Positions 1-11,078 of a DNA stretch of 64,000 nt are shown piece by piece. This DNA comes from Methylobacterium organophilum (GTDB taxonomy: Bacteria > Pseudomonadota > Alphaproteobacteria > Rhizobiales > Beijerinckiaceae): the NCBI RefSeq assembly GCF_022179465.1, contig NZ_BPQV01000001.1:1-64000 (forward strand), read 5' to 3'. A program made the position numbers and the translations under genes. Positions within the stretch are counted from its first letter, which is position 1. Each line of letters opens with the position of its first letter. The notes beneath the pieces were generated by a model. The model made no database searches. It had not been told where the DNA came from and saw nothing but the letters and a program-made list of their open reading frames with translations.

Positions 1-2
1 TC

Positions 3-263
3 GCGGCCTGCGTGCCCACCGCCGCGCCGGACTGGCTGGTTGCCCCGGCCAACCCCGCCGTCGCCGTGCGCGCGCCGCGCTACTCCGCGGTCACCGCGGG
101 CGTGGCGCGCTACGACGTGGTCGATCCCAAGGACTGGCGCGAACTCAACCGCGCCGTGACGCCGAGGTCCGGCTCGGGCGGCATGGAGGGCATGGACCAC
201 TCCCGCATGCCCGGCATGACCATGCCCGGCATGGGCGGCAAGCGCGACACGGGAGGGCGGTGA
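3..263 (+). CDS. Met-rich lipoprotein, C-terminal part (5' end outside window)
   Basis: The reading frame is open from the window edge, so the start lies upstream. The first visible residues are Ala-Ala-Cys followed by Val-Pro-Thr, which fits the end of a lipobox; the mature lipoprotein would begin at that Cys. The roughly 85-residue remainder has no recognisable enzyme domain. It ends in a Met/Gly/His-rich tail (MEGMDHSRMPGMTMPGMGG) typical of periplasmic copper-handling proteins. With a copper-type ATPase 1 kb downstream, a role in metal handling at the outer membrane is plausible, but that is inference. Because the N-terminus is missing, the family cannot be fixed. Confidence 0.6.
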   Translation, partial: AACVPTAAPDWLVAPANPAVAVRAPRYSAVTAGVARYDVVDPKDWRELNRAVTPRSGSGGMEGMDHSRMPGMTMPGMGGKRDTGGR

Positions 264-325
264 TGCGCGAGCCCTGTAACCAAACCCCGCCCGCCCCCGG
301 ACTAACCCCCAAAGGGAACCCACGG

Positions 326-406
326 ATGACCGCGACCGGCATGCGCTCGATGGCCGAGACGAAGCTGCCGCTCTTCGGGGTCGCACACTTCCGGAAGCCG
401 CGATGA
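326..406 (+). CDS. possible 26-residue leader peptide
   Basis: An ATG follows a purine-rich AAAGGGA stretch and opens a 26-codon frame ending in TGA. The stop overlaps the ATG of the downstream lytic transglycosylase as ATGA, the arrangement seen with translational coupling. The peptide (starting MTATGMRSMAETKLPLFGV) has no recognised domain. It may be a coupling leader, the tail of a decayed gene, or chance. Confidence 0.3.
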   Translation: MTATGMRSMAETKLPLFGVAHFRKPR

Positions 407-1185
407 GGCAATCGTCCCTGATGAGGGCGGCGTCCCTGTCCGGGGAAGCGGCCGCCGGCGTGCGAGGTGGGGTGCCGGGCGCCCTCGTCCTGCCTCGCTC
501 CCGGCTGTTCCTGGTCCCGTGCGCGGCACTCCTCCTTTCATCCCCGGCCGTCGCCGTCGGGGACGCGCCCGCGGGCGCGTCCGCCCCTGCCGCGCCGTCA
601 TCCGCGGGCGATGCGGCTCGCACGGCGTCGGATCAGGCCGGCTATCGGCGGATGCTCGCGCGCGAGGCCGAAGCGCGCGGAGTGCCCCCGGCCATCGCCG
701 ATGCCGTCGCGTACGTGGAGAGCGGGTACGATGCCGGCGCGGTCGGCGGGGTCGGCGAGCTCGGACTGATGCAGGTCCGGCCGACAACCGCGGCCATGCT
801 CGGTCACACGGGTCCCGCCGGGGCCCTCCTCGATCCCGCGACCAACGTCCGCTTCGGCGTCGCCTACCTCGCCCAAGCTTGGAAGCTCACGCAGGGCGAT
901 CTCTGCCGCACGCTGATGAAGTACAGGGCCGGTCATGGCGAGGAGCGGATGAGCCCGCGCTCCGCCACCTACTGCCAGCGGGTGCGGGTCCGCCTCGCGG
1001 CGACCGACGCTTCCCTCGCCGGGACCGCCCCACCCTCCTTCCCGGGAAGCGTCCGCGGGGTTCCCGCGGCGCGCCTCACGGAAAGCGACCCCCGTTCGGC
1101 AATCGCGCGGCGCCTGTGGGCCGAGCATGCGGCCCGTGTCCGCGGCATCGGGGCGCGCATCGACCGCATCATGGGCGGCGGCTGA
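403..1185 (+). CDS. lytic transglycosylase, SLT-domain, exported
   Basis: 260 residues. An N-terminal region with a hydrophobic segment (about residues 34-52, ending SSPAVAVG) looks like a signal peptide with a long n-region; a second ATG at 421 would shorten it. Residues about 95-190 form a goose-type lysozyme/SLT domain: the catalytic Glu is in AYVESGYD (E106), followed by GELGLMQVRP, which matches the family's G-L-M-Q motif, and then the NVRFGVAYL helix. Such enzymes cleave the MurNAc-GlcNAc bond of peptidoglycan in the periplasm and are often encoded with envelope-spanning machines, none of which is visible here. The gene may be coupled to the 26-codon frame upstream. Family assignment is firm; the biological role is not. 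Confidence 0.85.
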   Translation: MRQSSLMRAASLSGEAAAGVRGGVPGALVLPRSRLFLVPCAALLLSSPAVAVGDAPAGASAPAAPSSAGDAARTASDQAGYRRMLAREAEARGVPPAIADAVAYVESGYDAGAVGGVGELGLMQVRPTTAAMLGHTGPAGALLDPATNVRFGVAYLAQAWKLTQGDLCRTLMKYRAGHGEERMSPRSATYCQRVRVRLAATDASLAGTAPPSFPGSVRGVPAARLTESDPRSAIARRLWAEHAARVRGIGARIDRIMGGG

Positions 1186-1294
1186 GAACCTGTCGGAGCA
1201 AGCTACGTGAACGTCCGCCTCAGCCCGGTCCCGCCCGCCGTCAAACCACGTGCCCTGCCCGCCGCGGGCGGCGGCAGCTTGGAGGTCTGAACCC

Positions 1295-3655
<2,361 letters not shown>

Positions 3656-3789
3656 GGCAGGGCCATGGCCTGCGCGCCGCCCTCCGCCGACGGGCCCGGC
3701 CCGACCCGTAGGGCGGAAACCCGGCGCGGGCGAATTCTGGGCCGTGCCCCCCTCCCTCCTTCGAGCAATCGCATGAGCCCGTGGAGACC

Positions 3790-4605
3790 ATGACCACGCA
3801 CCCGCTCGCACTCGGCGTCACGGGCGCCTACCTCGCCATGGTCGATACCGTCGTCCCTGACTTCGTCGAGGCTTTGTACCTCGTCGGTTCCGTCGCCATG
3901 GGCGACTTTCGGCCCCCGCTCAGCGACGTGAATTTCGTGGCGGTGTCCCAGGCTCGCCCGGGCCGGGGCGAGGTGGCCGCCCTCGCCGAGGCTCATGCCG
4001 GCCTCGCCCGCGGCTGGCCGGCCCCGGCGCTCGACGGCGTCTACCTGACCTGGGACGACCTGCGGGCCGGCCCGCTTGCCGTCCCGAACGGCCCCTGCGT
4101 CCGGCAAGGGCGATTCTTCGCGTCGGGATGCCACGACCGGCATCCGCTCACCTGGAGCGTCCTGAGGGCCAGCGCGGTCACCATCCGCGGTCCGCTCTGC
4201 GCGGGCACCGGGCTCTGGCGTGGAACGACCCACCTGGAACGGTGGGCCCTGGCCAGCGTCGACGAACGCCGGCGCGCTGGACTCGGACCCGATACGGCGG
4301 ACGCGACGCTCCTCGCGGCGAACGGGGTCGAACGGTTCGTCCTCGGCATGTGCCGGCTCCATTACGTCCTCGCGACCGGGGTCGTGCCTTCGAAGAGCGA
4401 CGCCGGCCTGTACGGGTTGATCACCTTCCAGCCGGAGTGGCATCGCATCATCGACGAGGCCCTGCGCATCCGCAGGGAACCGGGGGCGGAATGCCTCTAC
4501 GCGACGCCCGGCGAGCGCGGCCGCGACGCGTTGGCTTTCGTCCGCCTCGTCGCGGACGACGCACGAACGCTCGTCGTCGGTCCTGGCGGTTCCGGACCGG
4601 GCTGA
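3790..4605 (+). CDS. aminoglycoside-adenylyltransferase-like nucleotidyltransferase
   Basis: 271 residues from ATG 3790, with GGAG five bases upstream; a GTG at 3781 is an alternative. The N-terminal nucleotidyltransferase fold is recognisable from LVGSVAMGDFRPPLSDV (Gly33-Ser34 and Asp46). The C-terminal half is helical and resembles the second domain of AadA-like enzymes. The usual D-x-D metal pair is D-V-N here (Asp46, Asn48), so one metal ligand looks substituted and catalysis may be weakened or altered. AadA enzymes adenylylate aminoglycosides, but substrate and activity cannot be claimed for this protein. The gene stands between the copper ATPase and an ABC membrane protein without overlap. 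Confidence 0.65.
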   Translation: MTTHPLALGVTGAYLAMVDTVVPDFVEALYLVGSVAMGDFRPPLSDVNFVAVSQARPGRGEVAALAEAHAGLARGWPAPALDGVYLTWDDLRAGPLAVPNGPCVRQGRFFASGCHDRHPLTWSVLRASAVTIRGPLCAGTGLWRGTTHLERWALASVDERRRAGLGPDTADATLLAANGVERFVLGMCRLHYVLATGVVPSKSDAGLYGLITFQPEWHRIIDEALRIRREPGAECLYATPGERGRDALAFVRLVADDARTLVVGPGGSGPG

Positions 4606-4744
4606 GGGCGCTCGGTCTCCCACATCGCCCGGCCGGGAACGGCCGCGCTGCGGTGCGCGGCCGCCTGTGCCGTCCCGAGCTTGGCCGTTACGCCAGGCCT
4701 GCGGACGGGCCGCGAGAGGGGCGCCGACGAGATCGGCCTTCGTT

Positions 4745-4776
4745 CTGCCGGGAGCGCCCGCGGGCGCTCCCGGCAG
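4745..4776. repeat. 32-bp perfect palindrome
   Basis: Two 16-base arms, CTGCCGGGAGCGCCCG and its exact reverse complement, abut without a loop between the nucleotidyltransferase gene and the next gene. It could act as a terminator-like hairpin, but no T-run follows on either strand. It could also be a protein-binding site. Confidence 0.6.
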
Positions 4777-4880
4777 GGCCGGACCTCCGAAGCCCATTCG
4801 GAGGTCGTCGGGCTCACGGCAAGCCGCGCCGCGCCCTTCCGCCCGGACAAACGCCGGAGCCTTGTCGCCAGGAGTACCCG

Positions 4881-6170
4881 TTGCTGACCCCGCCGATCAT
4901 CCACGACCTGATCCATCGGACGTTGGGCCTCGACCACCCCCACACCCACTGGTGGATCGACCTCGTCACGGTCCTGGTCCTCGTCGTGGCACCTGCCTGG
5001 ACCGCTTGGCTCGCCATCCGGTCGGGCCTGCGCTGGGCCGCCGCCCGGCGGCATCGCACCCGCGGGACGGCGGCGCTTCCGCCGCCCGCCGCGTCCCTGG
5101 ACGCGGCGGGACGGCCAGGCGCCCGCCCGGCAGTGGCGGTGCGGCTGGAATCCTACGTCGTGCGTGCGACCTCGCGGCTGCAGTTCCGTCTCGTGCTCCT
5201 CTCCGTCCTGACGCTGCCGGCGGCCTGGCTGCTCCTTGAGATCCCCAAGCACATCATCAACCACGCCCTCGCCGACGATACGGGCGACGGTCACCCGAAG
5301 ATGGCCTTCCTCGGCGTCCAGCTGGGTCGCGTCGAGCTGCTGTTCGCGCTGTGTGCCAGCTACCTGGCCGTGCTCACGCTCAGCGGCCTCGCCAAGTACG
5401 CGGTCAATCGGGTCCGGGGGCGCGTGAACGAGCGCCTCGTGCGCCGCCTCCGCCTCGCCATCGTCCGCCGCGCGCGCGGCGAGCGCTCCCCCGAACGGCG
5501 GGCCACGCTGGCCGCCGTCGCGGTCCAGGAGGTCGAGCCCATCGGCTATTTCGGCGGCAGCCTGGTGGTCGTGCCACTCGTCCAAGGCGGCACGCTCGTG
5601 ACCAGCATCGTCTTCCTCCTCCTGCAGAACGCCGCCCTGGCGCTGGCGGCCCTGATCATGCTGCCGGTCCAGCTGTCTATCCTGCCGCGGTTGCAGGGGC
5701 GGTTGAACGCGAAGGTCCGCCAAAGGGTCCATGCCACGCGGGAGCTGGGGGCGCTCCTCACCGCTCCCGCGGACGCGCGACAAGCCGGCCGCGCGGCGTG
5801 CGAGCCCTCCGACCTGAGCCGGCAGATGCTTCAGGCCCGGAAGCTTGAGGGGGTGCGCATCGAGATCAACGACCTGAAGGGCCGCCTCAAGGGCCTCTAC
5901 AACTACACCTCGAACCTCACCCCGTTCTTCTTCTTCTCGATCGGCGGCTACCTCGTCGTGCAGGGTCAGCTCTCGCTCGGCGCGCTCGTCGCAGCCCTGG
6001 CCGCCTACAAGGAGATCGCCCCGGCCATGCGCGAGCTGTTCGACTTCGCCCAGGACTGGTCCGACGCGAGCGCGCGCTTCGAGGAGGTCACCAAGGCCCT
6101 CGGGCCGGCCGGGCCTGGGGATCGCGCGACGGAGAGGTCGGCGCGCGACCGGACCGTTCGGGCGGCCTGA
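4881..6170 (+). CDS. ABC exporter-type transmembrane protein lacking an ATPase domain
   Basis: 429 residues from a TTG start with AGGAG six bases upstream. The first 45 residues contain a membrane segment (WIDLVTVLVLVVAPAW). Residues about 95-420 match a type-1 ABC exporter membrane domain: several hydrophobic segments, a long cytosolic helix region, and the characteristic C-terminal stretch FFFFSIGGYLVVQGQLSLGA followed by ALAAYKEIAPAM. The reading frame stops just where the nucleotide-binding domain should start, and no Walker A or signature motif is found downstream before the convergent nuoN gene. It therefore needs an ATPase in trans, has lost it, or has another function. Substrate unknown. 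Confidence 0.7.
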   Translation: MLTPPIIHDLIHRTLGLDHPHTHWWIDLVTVLVLVVAPAWTAWLAIRSGLRWAAARRHRTRGTAALPPPAASLDAAGRPGARPAVAVRLESYVVRATSRLQFRLVLLSVLTLPAAWLLLEIPKHIINHALADDTGDGHPKMAFLGVQLGRVELLFALCASYLAVLTLSGLAKYAVNRVRGRVNERLVRRLRLAIVRRARGERSPERRATLAAVAVQEVEPIGYFGGSLVVVPLVQGGTLVTSIVFLLLQNAALALAALIMLPVQLSILPRLQGRLNAKVRQRVHATRELGALLTAPADARQAGRAACEPSDLSRQMLQARKLEGVRIEINDLKGRLKGLYNYTSNLTPFFFFSIGGYLVVQGQLSLGALVAALAAYKEIAPAMRELFDFAQDWSDASARFEEVTKALGPAGPGDRATERSARDRTVRAA

Positions 6171-6286
6171 GCGAAGCCGGCGAGCGCCGGAGCCTCGCGA
6201 GCAGGCGTCCGGCCCCGCGCGACGACGCCATCCCGCATGGCCGGGCACCACCCTCACCTTCCGGCACGCACCCGGCGCGGCCGCTC

Positions 6287-7741
6287 CTACCGCAGCAGCG
6301 TCGCGCCGAGCTGTGCCAGCCCGCGCCCGAGGCCCGGCGCGATGCCGAGGCCCAGCGTCCCTGCCGTGCACAAGCCGAGTGCCCATGCGTAGCCGGCGCC
6401 GGATGCCGGCCCCTCGGCACGGTCCGGATCCCTGAAGTACGTCTCCGCGATGATGGCCGCGTAGTAGAACAGCGCCACCGCCATGTTGGCGGCGGCCACC
6501 ACGGCCAGCCACGCGAAGCCGCCCTCGATGGCGGCCACGAGCAGGAAGACCTTGCCGGCGAAGCCCGCCAACGGCGGGACGCCCGCGAGCGACAGGAGGG
6601 CAAGCGCCAGCGCCGCCGCCGGCCCCGGCGCCCGCCGTCCGAGGCCGCGGATCGCGGCGAGGGCGTCGCTCCCGGTCATGCGCTCGACCTGCGCGACCAC
6701 CGCGAACGCCGAGAGGTTCATCAGGAGATAGGCCGCGAGGTAATAGCCTATGGCCGGCAGGGCCTCGGGGGCCTGCCCGGCCGCCGCAACCCCCATCAGC
6801 ACGTAGCCGGCCTGGGCGATGCTCGAATAGGCCAGCAGGCGCTTCAGGCTCGCCTGGCGGAGGGCCACCAAGTTGCCGAAGGTCATCGTCGCGGCGGCCA
6901 GGAGCGCGAGCACGGTCGGCCAGGCGGCGAGGCCGTCCGGCATCGCCGCCAGCAGGAAGCGGAGGAGGCCGGCGAAGGCGGCCACCTTCGGCACGACGGA
7001 GACGAAGCCCGAGGCGGGGGCCGTCCCGCCCTGGAACACGTCCGGGGCCCAGACGTGGAACGGCACCAGCGTCATCTCGAAGCCGTAGCCGACGAGGACC
7101 AGGCCGAAGGCCAGCGCCACCCAGGCCCGGTCGGCGCCGGCCAGCCCCGCCCCGATGGCCCGCAGGTTCAGGCTGCCGGTGAGGCCGAACAGGAAGGTGA
7201 GGCCGTAGGCCATCACCGCCAGCGCGGCGGCGCCGTAGAGGAAGTACTTGAGCGTCGCCTCCTGGGCCGGTCCGTCGCTCCGCACGAGCAGGACGAGCAG
7301 GTAGGACGGGAAGCTCACCATCTGCAGGAACAGGATGATGAGGCCGAGATCCGTGGCCGCCGTGAGCCCCATGCCGCCCACGGTCGCCATGAGCAGCGCG
7401 ACCGGGTGGTGCGGTTCCTGCTCGCTCCCGCGGAAGTGGGACCCGAGCGCGAGCAGGCTCACCAGGGCGCCGGCCTCGATGACCAACTGGTAGAAGCCCC
7501 GGAACGGGTCGACGGCGTAGGTGCCGCAGAAGGCCTCGCGCGGCGGGGCCGTCAGCATCGGCGCGGTCAGGCCCATCGCGACGAGCAGGGCGAGGAGCGC
7601 GACGGCGGCGGGCAGGCGGCGCCACCGGCCCCGGACCCAGCCGGCAACCGGGACCAGCGCGAGGGCGCTCCCCGCCAGGACCATCTCGGGCGCGACGGCG
7701 CCGAGATCCATGCAGCCGCCCATCGCCTGCCCGCCGGTCAT
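6287..7741 (-). CDS. nuoN: complex I membrane subunit N-like protein (antiporter-like)
   Basis: 484 residues, multi-pass membrane protein of the NuoN/MrpD antiporter family. Start ATG at 7741 overlaps the nuoM stop as ATGA; an in-frame ATG at 7723 is an alternative. The family segment LEATLKYFLYG-like (here QEATLKYFLYGAA, Lys165) and the GFAGKVFLL segment are present. The TM5 position normally occupied by the essential proton-channel Glu appears to be Gln140 (FLQMVSFPSY against FLELxSLPxY in classical NuoN). It is the last gene of the seven-gene membrane-arm operon. In complex I the subunit translocates protons; with the Glu replaced that activity is doubtful here (inference from alignment by eye). 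Confidence 0.85.
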   Translation of the reverse strand: MTGGQAMGGCMDLGAVAPEMVLAGSALALVPVAGWVRGRWRRLPAAVALLALLVAMGLTAPMLTAPPREAFCGTYAVDPFRGFYQLVIEAGALVSLLALGSHFRGSEQEPHHPVALLMATVGGMGLTAATDLGLIILFLQMVSFPSYLLVLLVRSDGPAQEATLKYFLYGAAALAVMAYGLTFLFGLTGSLNLRAIGAGLAGADRAWVALAFGLVLVGYGFEMTLVPFHVWAPDVFQGGTAPASGFVSVVPKVAAFAGLLRFLLAAMPDGLAAWPTVLALLAAATMTFGNLVALRQASLKRLLAYSSIAQAGYVLMGVAAAGQAPEALPAIGYYLAAYLLMNLSAFAVVAQVERMTGSDALAAIRGLGRRAPGPAAALALALLSLAGVPPLAGFAGKVFLLVAAIEGGFAWLAVVAAANMAVALFYYAAIIAETYFRDPDRAEGPASGAGYAWALGLCTAGTLGLGIAPGLGRGLAQLGATLLR

Positions 7742-9216
7742 GGAAGGTGCGCCAGGGCTGCGGTCGTGCCGTCGAGCAGCGCGACGAGGACGGCCGGCAG
7801 GACGCCGATGCCGACCGCCAGTGCCGCGAGCGCCCCCGCCGCGCCCGCCTCGGCCGCCGTGAGGGGCGGCAGCGCCGGCATGTCGGGCGGCGCCCGACCC
7901 ATCAGCAGGCCCGTCAACAGCCGGAGGTAGACCGCGGTCGTCACGACGAGCGCGAGGACCGCGAGCGCGGCGACCCAGGCGGAGAGCTGCAGGGCGGCGC
8001 CGATGGCCTGGAACTCCGCGATGAAGCCGGACAGGCCCGGGAGTCCGAGCGAGCCGAAGGCGAGCAGGCCGAACAGCCCGCTGAAGGCCGGCATCGCGCC
8101 GATCAGGCCGCCGAAGCGGGCGAGTTCCCGCGTGCCGGCGCGGTGCTGGAGCATGCCCACCAGCAGGAACATGCCGCCGGTCAGGAAGCCGTGGCTGACC
8201 ATCTGCACGGCGGCGCCGTTCAGCGCCAGCCGGCGCACGCCCTCGTTGCCGGCCAGCGCCGCCACCGCGACGCCGAGCGTGACGAAGCCCATGTGGTTGA
8301 CGGAGGTGTAGGCGACGAGCCGCTTCATGTCGGACTGCGCCAGCGCCGCCAGGGCCCCGTAGAGGAGCGATGCCAGGGCCAGGGCAACCAGGAGCCAGCC
8401 GAACCGTGCGACCGTGTCCGGCAGGGTCGGCAGCAGCACGGCGAGCATGCCGTAGCCGCCCATCTTGAGCTGGAGACCGGCCAGCACGACGCTGCCCTCG
8501 GTCGGCGCCTCGACATGCGCGTCGGGCAACCAGTTGTGCAGCGGCACCACCGGGAGCTTCACCCCGAACCCGAGGAGGAGGGCCAGGAAGACGAGGCCGC
8601 CCGCGAGCGGGGTCCGGTCCAGCGGCCGCGCCTGGACGATGGCCGGCAGCGAGAAGGTGTGGGGCTCCATGGCGAGGTAGAGGGCGAGGAAGCCGAGCAG
8701 CATGGCGAGGCTGCCGGCGCGGGTGTAGAGGAAGAACTTGAGCGCCGCGTACCGCCGCCGCTCCCCGCCCCAGATGCCGACGATGAAGTACATCGGCACC
8801 AGGCCGACCTCGAAGAACAGGTAGAACAGCAGCAGGTCCTGCGCCGCGAACAGCCCGATCAGCCCGGTCGCGAGCAGGAGGAAGAGGAAGGCGTGGGCGT
8901 GCGCCCGGTCGTGCTCGCCCAGCACGTAGACCATCACCACCGTGAGCAGGAGGGCCGTGAGCAGGATCAGCGCCAGGGAGAGGCCGCCGACGCCGACGTC
9001 GTAGCGCGCCCCGAGCGACGGGATCCATGGGAGCGACATCCGCCATTGCAGGCCGCCGTCGTCCGGATCGAAGCCGGCCCAGAGGATGAGCGCCGCGCCC
9101 AGCGTCAGCACGGAACCGCCGAGGGCGACGCGGCGGACGAGGTCCGGACGGTGACGTGGCAGCGCCAGCACGGCGAGGCCCGTGAGGAGCGGCAGGAGGA
9201 TGGTCGCGGTGAGCAT
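7738..9216 (-). CDS. nuoM: complex I membrane subunit M-like protein (antiporter-like)
   Basis: 492 residues, about 14 predicted membrane segments. Start MLTATILLPLLTG at 9216 lies 14 bases after the nuoL stop; the end overlaps nuoN by ATGA. Classical NuoM features are intact: the TM5 Glu in LFYLFFEVGLVPMYFIVG, the motif GIWGGERRRYAALKFFLYT, the discontinuous-helix region GFGVKLPVVPLHNWLPDAH with its Lys, and VNHMGFVTLG. The family couples redox-driven conformational change to proton pumping in the membrane arm of NADH:quinone oxidoreductase. Family call is firm; participation in a genuine NADH dehydrogenase is uncertain because this locus lacks all peripheral-arm genes. Confidence 0.9.
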   Translation of the reverse strand: MLTATILLPLLTGLAVLALPRHRPDLVRRVALGGSVLTLGAALILWAGFDPDDGGLQWRMSLPWIPSLGARYDVGVGGLSLALILLTALLLTVVMVYVLGEHDRAHAHAFLFLLLATGLIGLFAAQDLLLFYLFFEVGLVPMYFIVGIWGGERRRYAALKFFLYTRAGSLAMLLGFLALYLAMEPHTFSLPAIVQARPLDRTPLAGGLVFLALLLGFGVKLPVVPLHNWLPDAHVEAPTEGSVVLAGLQLKMGGYGMLAVLLPTLPDTVARFGWLLVALALASLLYGALAALAQSDMKRLVAYTSVNHMGFVTLGVAVAALAGNEGVRRLALNGAAVQMVSHGFLTGGMFLLVGMLQHRAGTRELARFGGLIGAMPAFSGLFGLLAFGSLGLPGLSGFIAEFQAIGAALQLSAWVAALAVLALVVTTAVYLRLLTGLLMGRAPPDMPALPPLTAAEAGAAGALAALAVGIGVLPAVLVALLDGTTAALAHLP

Positions 9217-9230
9217 CGGGTCCAGTCCCC

Positions 9231-11078
9231 TCAGGGCCACAGCATCAGGGCGCCGGCGGCGAGCGCCGCCGCGGTCCAGGCGAACAGGCCGAGCGTGTAG
9301 AGGTAGAGGCGCCCGGCCTGCAGGGCGCGGAGCCGCTCGCCCCCGGCGGCGAGCCCGGCGGCGAGGCGGTCGCCGCCGCGCCCGAAGCCCCCTTCCTCCA
9401 CCCGCCCCGCCCACCCGGCGGACCGCCAGGCCCACCCGGCCACGGCGCGGGCCCCGGCATCGAGCGCCCCCTCGACGGCCGGGACCGTCCGGGCGAGCCA
9501 CAGCGTCCGGCGCGCCGGGGCCTCGGTGACGGCTTCCAGCCCGGCGGCGAGCCGCGCGGGGAGCGCGCCGAGCGCGGGCGCGCCACTCCACCCCCGCGCC
9601 GCGCCGAGACCGAGCCCGAGCAGTCCGGCGGCGACGCCGAGCCTGCGCCACCCCGCCTCGGTCTCGGGCGCGGCGAAGGGCAGAGCGGCGCCGAACCGTC
9701 CGGCCAACAGCCAGCCGAGCCCGGCGGCGGCGAGCGCGAGCAGACCCAGGCCGGCGCGCATCGCCCAGTCGGGTCCTGACGGGCCGACCGCGCCGCGTCG
9801 GCGCCCGAGGAAGGTCGCGGCCCCCGCACGGCCGATGTAGATTCCGCCGAGGAGGACGAGCAGGACGACCAGGGCCCCCGTCCCGGGGCCGTGCCGCGAC
9901 GCCACCGCGAGGATTGCCTCCTCGCTCCGGAACCCGGACAGGGGCGGCACGCCGGCCAACGACAGGGCCGCGACCAGGAAGGCGGCGCCGGCGAACGGCA
10001 GCGCGCGAGCCAGCCCCCCGAGGCGGACGAGGATGCGCGTGCCCGCCCGTTCCTGCACGATGCCCGCGGCGAGGAACAGGGTCGATTTGAAGGCGGCGTG
10101 CGCCGCGAGGTGGAAGGCGGCCGCGCCCGGGCCGCCCAGTCCGAGGGCCACCATCATCTCGCCGAGCTGCGAGCAGGTGGACCAGGCGAGCACCCGCTTC
10201 AGGTCCGCCTCGGCGGTGGCGATGAGGCCGGCGGCGAGCGCCGTCGCGGCCCCGATCCAGAAGAGGGTGTCGAGCGCGCCGGGCGACGCCGCGAAGACCG
10301 GGTACAGGCGCAGCACGAGGAACACGCCGGCGGCCACCATCGTGGCGGAGTGCAGCAGGGCCGAGACCGGGGTCGGCCCGACCATCGCGTCGGGGAGCCA
10401 GGCGGAAAGCGGTAGCTGGGCGCTCTTGCCGACCGCGCCGGCCAGCATGAGGAGGGCCATCGCGGTGACCGTGCCGGGGCCGATCCGCCCGCCCTCGACG
10501 GCTCCGACGAGCGCGTCGACGTCCGTGGTCCCGACGGCGGCGAGCGCCAGGAGCCAGCCGAGCAGGAGGCCGACGTCGCCGATCCGGGTCATCAGGAACG
10601 CCTTGGCGGCGGCCGCGGCGGCGCCAGGCTCGGCATGGTCGAAGCCGATCAGGAGGAACGAGGCCAGCCCGACCACTTCCCAGGCCGCGAACAGGAGCGC
10701 GAGGGAGCTCGATAGCACGAGCGTCAGCATCGCGCCGACGAACAGGCCGAGCTCGGCGAAGAAGCGGGGCCGGTCGTCGCGCCCGGCCATGTAGCCGAGG
10801 CCGTAGAGGCCGACGCAGACCGCGACGCCCGCGACCACCGCCGCGACGAACCGCGTGAGCGGCGTCGCCGCGAGCCCGACGGTGAGCCGATAGCCGCCGC
10901 TCTCGAACCAGGTCGCCGACAGGGCGGCATCGGACGGCAGCGACGCGAGGCCGGCGAGCGCCAGGGCGACGGCGCCGACGACGAGCTCGCCGCCGCCCCG
11001 GGGCAGGCGGCGGCCGAGGCCGAGGGCGGCCGCGGCCGCCACGAGCGGCAGGAGCGGGACGGCGAGTAGGGCGGTCAT
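9231..11078 (-). CDS. nuoL: complex I membrane subunit L-like protein (antiporter-like, with lateral helix)
   Basis: 615 residues, about the usual NuoL length (613 in E. coli). Start ATG 11078 overlaps the nuoK stop as ATGA. Key residues are present: the TM5 Glu in FAAWEVVGLASFLLIGF, and GKSAQLPLSAWLPDAMVGPT followed by PVSALLHSATMVAAGV, the hallmark of NuoL/MrpA-type subunits including the channel Lys. The C-terminal 150 residues are Ala/Gly/Arg-rich and end in a final membrane helix, consistent with the lateral helix and anchor. It is the distal pump of the membrane arm in complex I. Polarity and spacing show co-expression with nuoK and nuoM. Confidence 0.9.
   Translation of the reverse strand: MTALLAVPLLPLVAAAAALGLGRRLPRGGGELVVGAVALALAGLASLPSDAALSATWFESGGYRLTVGLAATPLTRFVAAVVAGVAVCVGLYGLGYMAGRDDRPRFFAELGLFVGAMLTLVLSSSLALLFAAWEVVGLASFLLIGFDHAEPGAAAAAAKAFLMTRIGDVGLLLGWLLALAAVGTTDVDALVGAVEGGRIGPGTVTAMALLMLAGAVGKSAQLPLSAWLPDAMVGPTPVSALLHSATMVAAGVFLVLRLYPVFAASPGALDTLFWIGAATALAAGLIATAEADLKRVLAWSTCSQLGEMMVALGLGGPGAAAFHLAAHAAFKSTLFLAAGIVQERAGTRILVRLGGLARALPFAGAAFLVAALSLAGVPPLSGFRSEEAILAVASRHGPGTGALVVLLVLLGGIYIGRAGAATFLGRRRGAVGPSGPDWAMRAGLGLLALAAAGLGWLLAGRFGAALPFAAPETEAGWRRLGVAAGLLGLGLGAARGWSGAPALGALPARLAAGLEAVTEAPARRTLWLARTVPAVEGALDAGARAVAGWAWRSAGWAGRVEEGGFGRGGDRLAAGLAAGGERLRALQAGRLYLYTLGLFAWTAAALAAGALMLWP

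Noticed and set aside
4497-7625. 1042-codon minus-strand frame across the ABC and nuoN genes
   Set aside because: It is a frame shadow of two recognised genes, with Arg/Pro-rich low-quality sequence.
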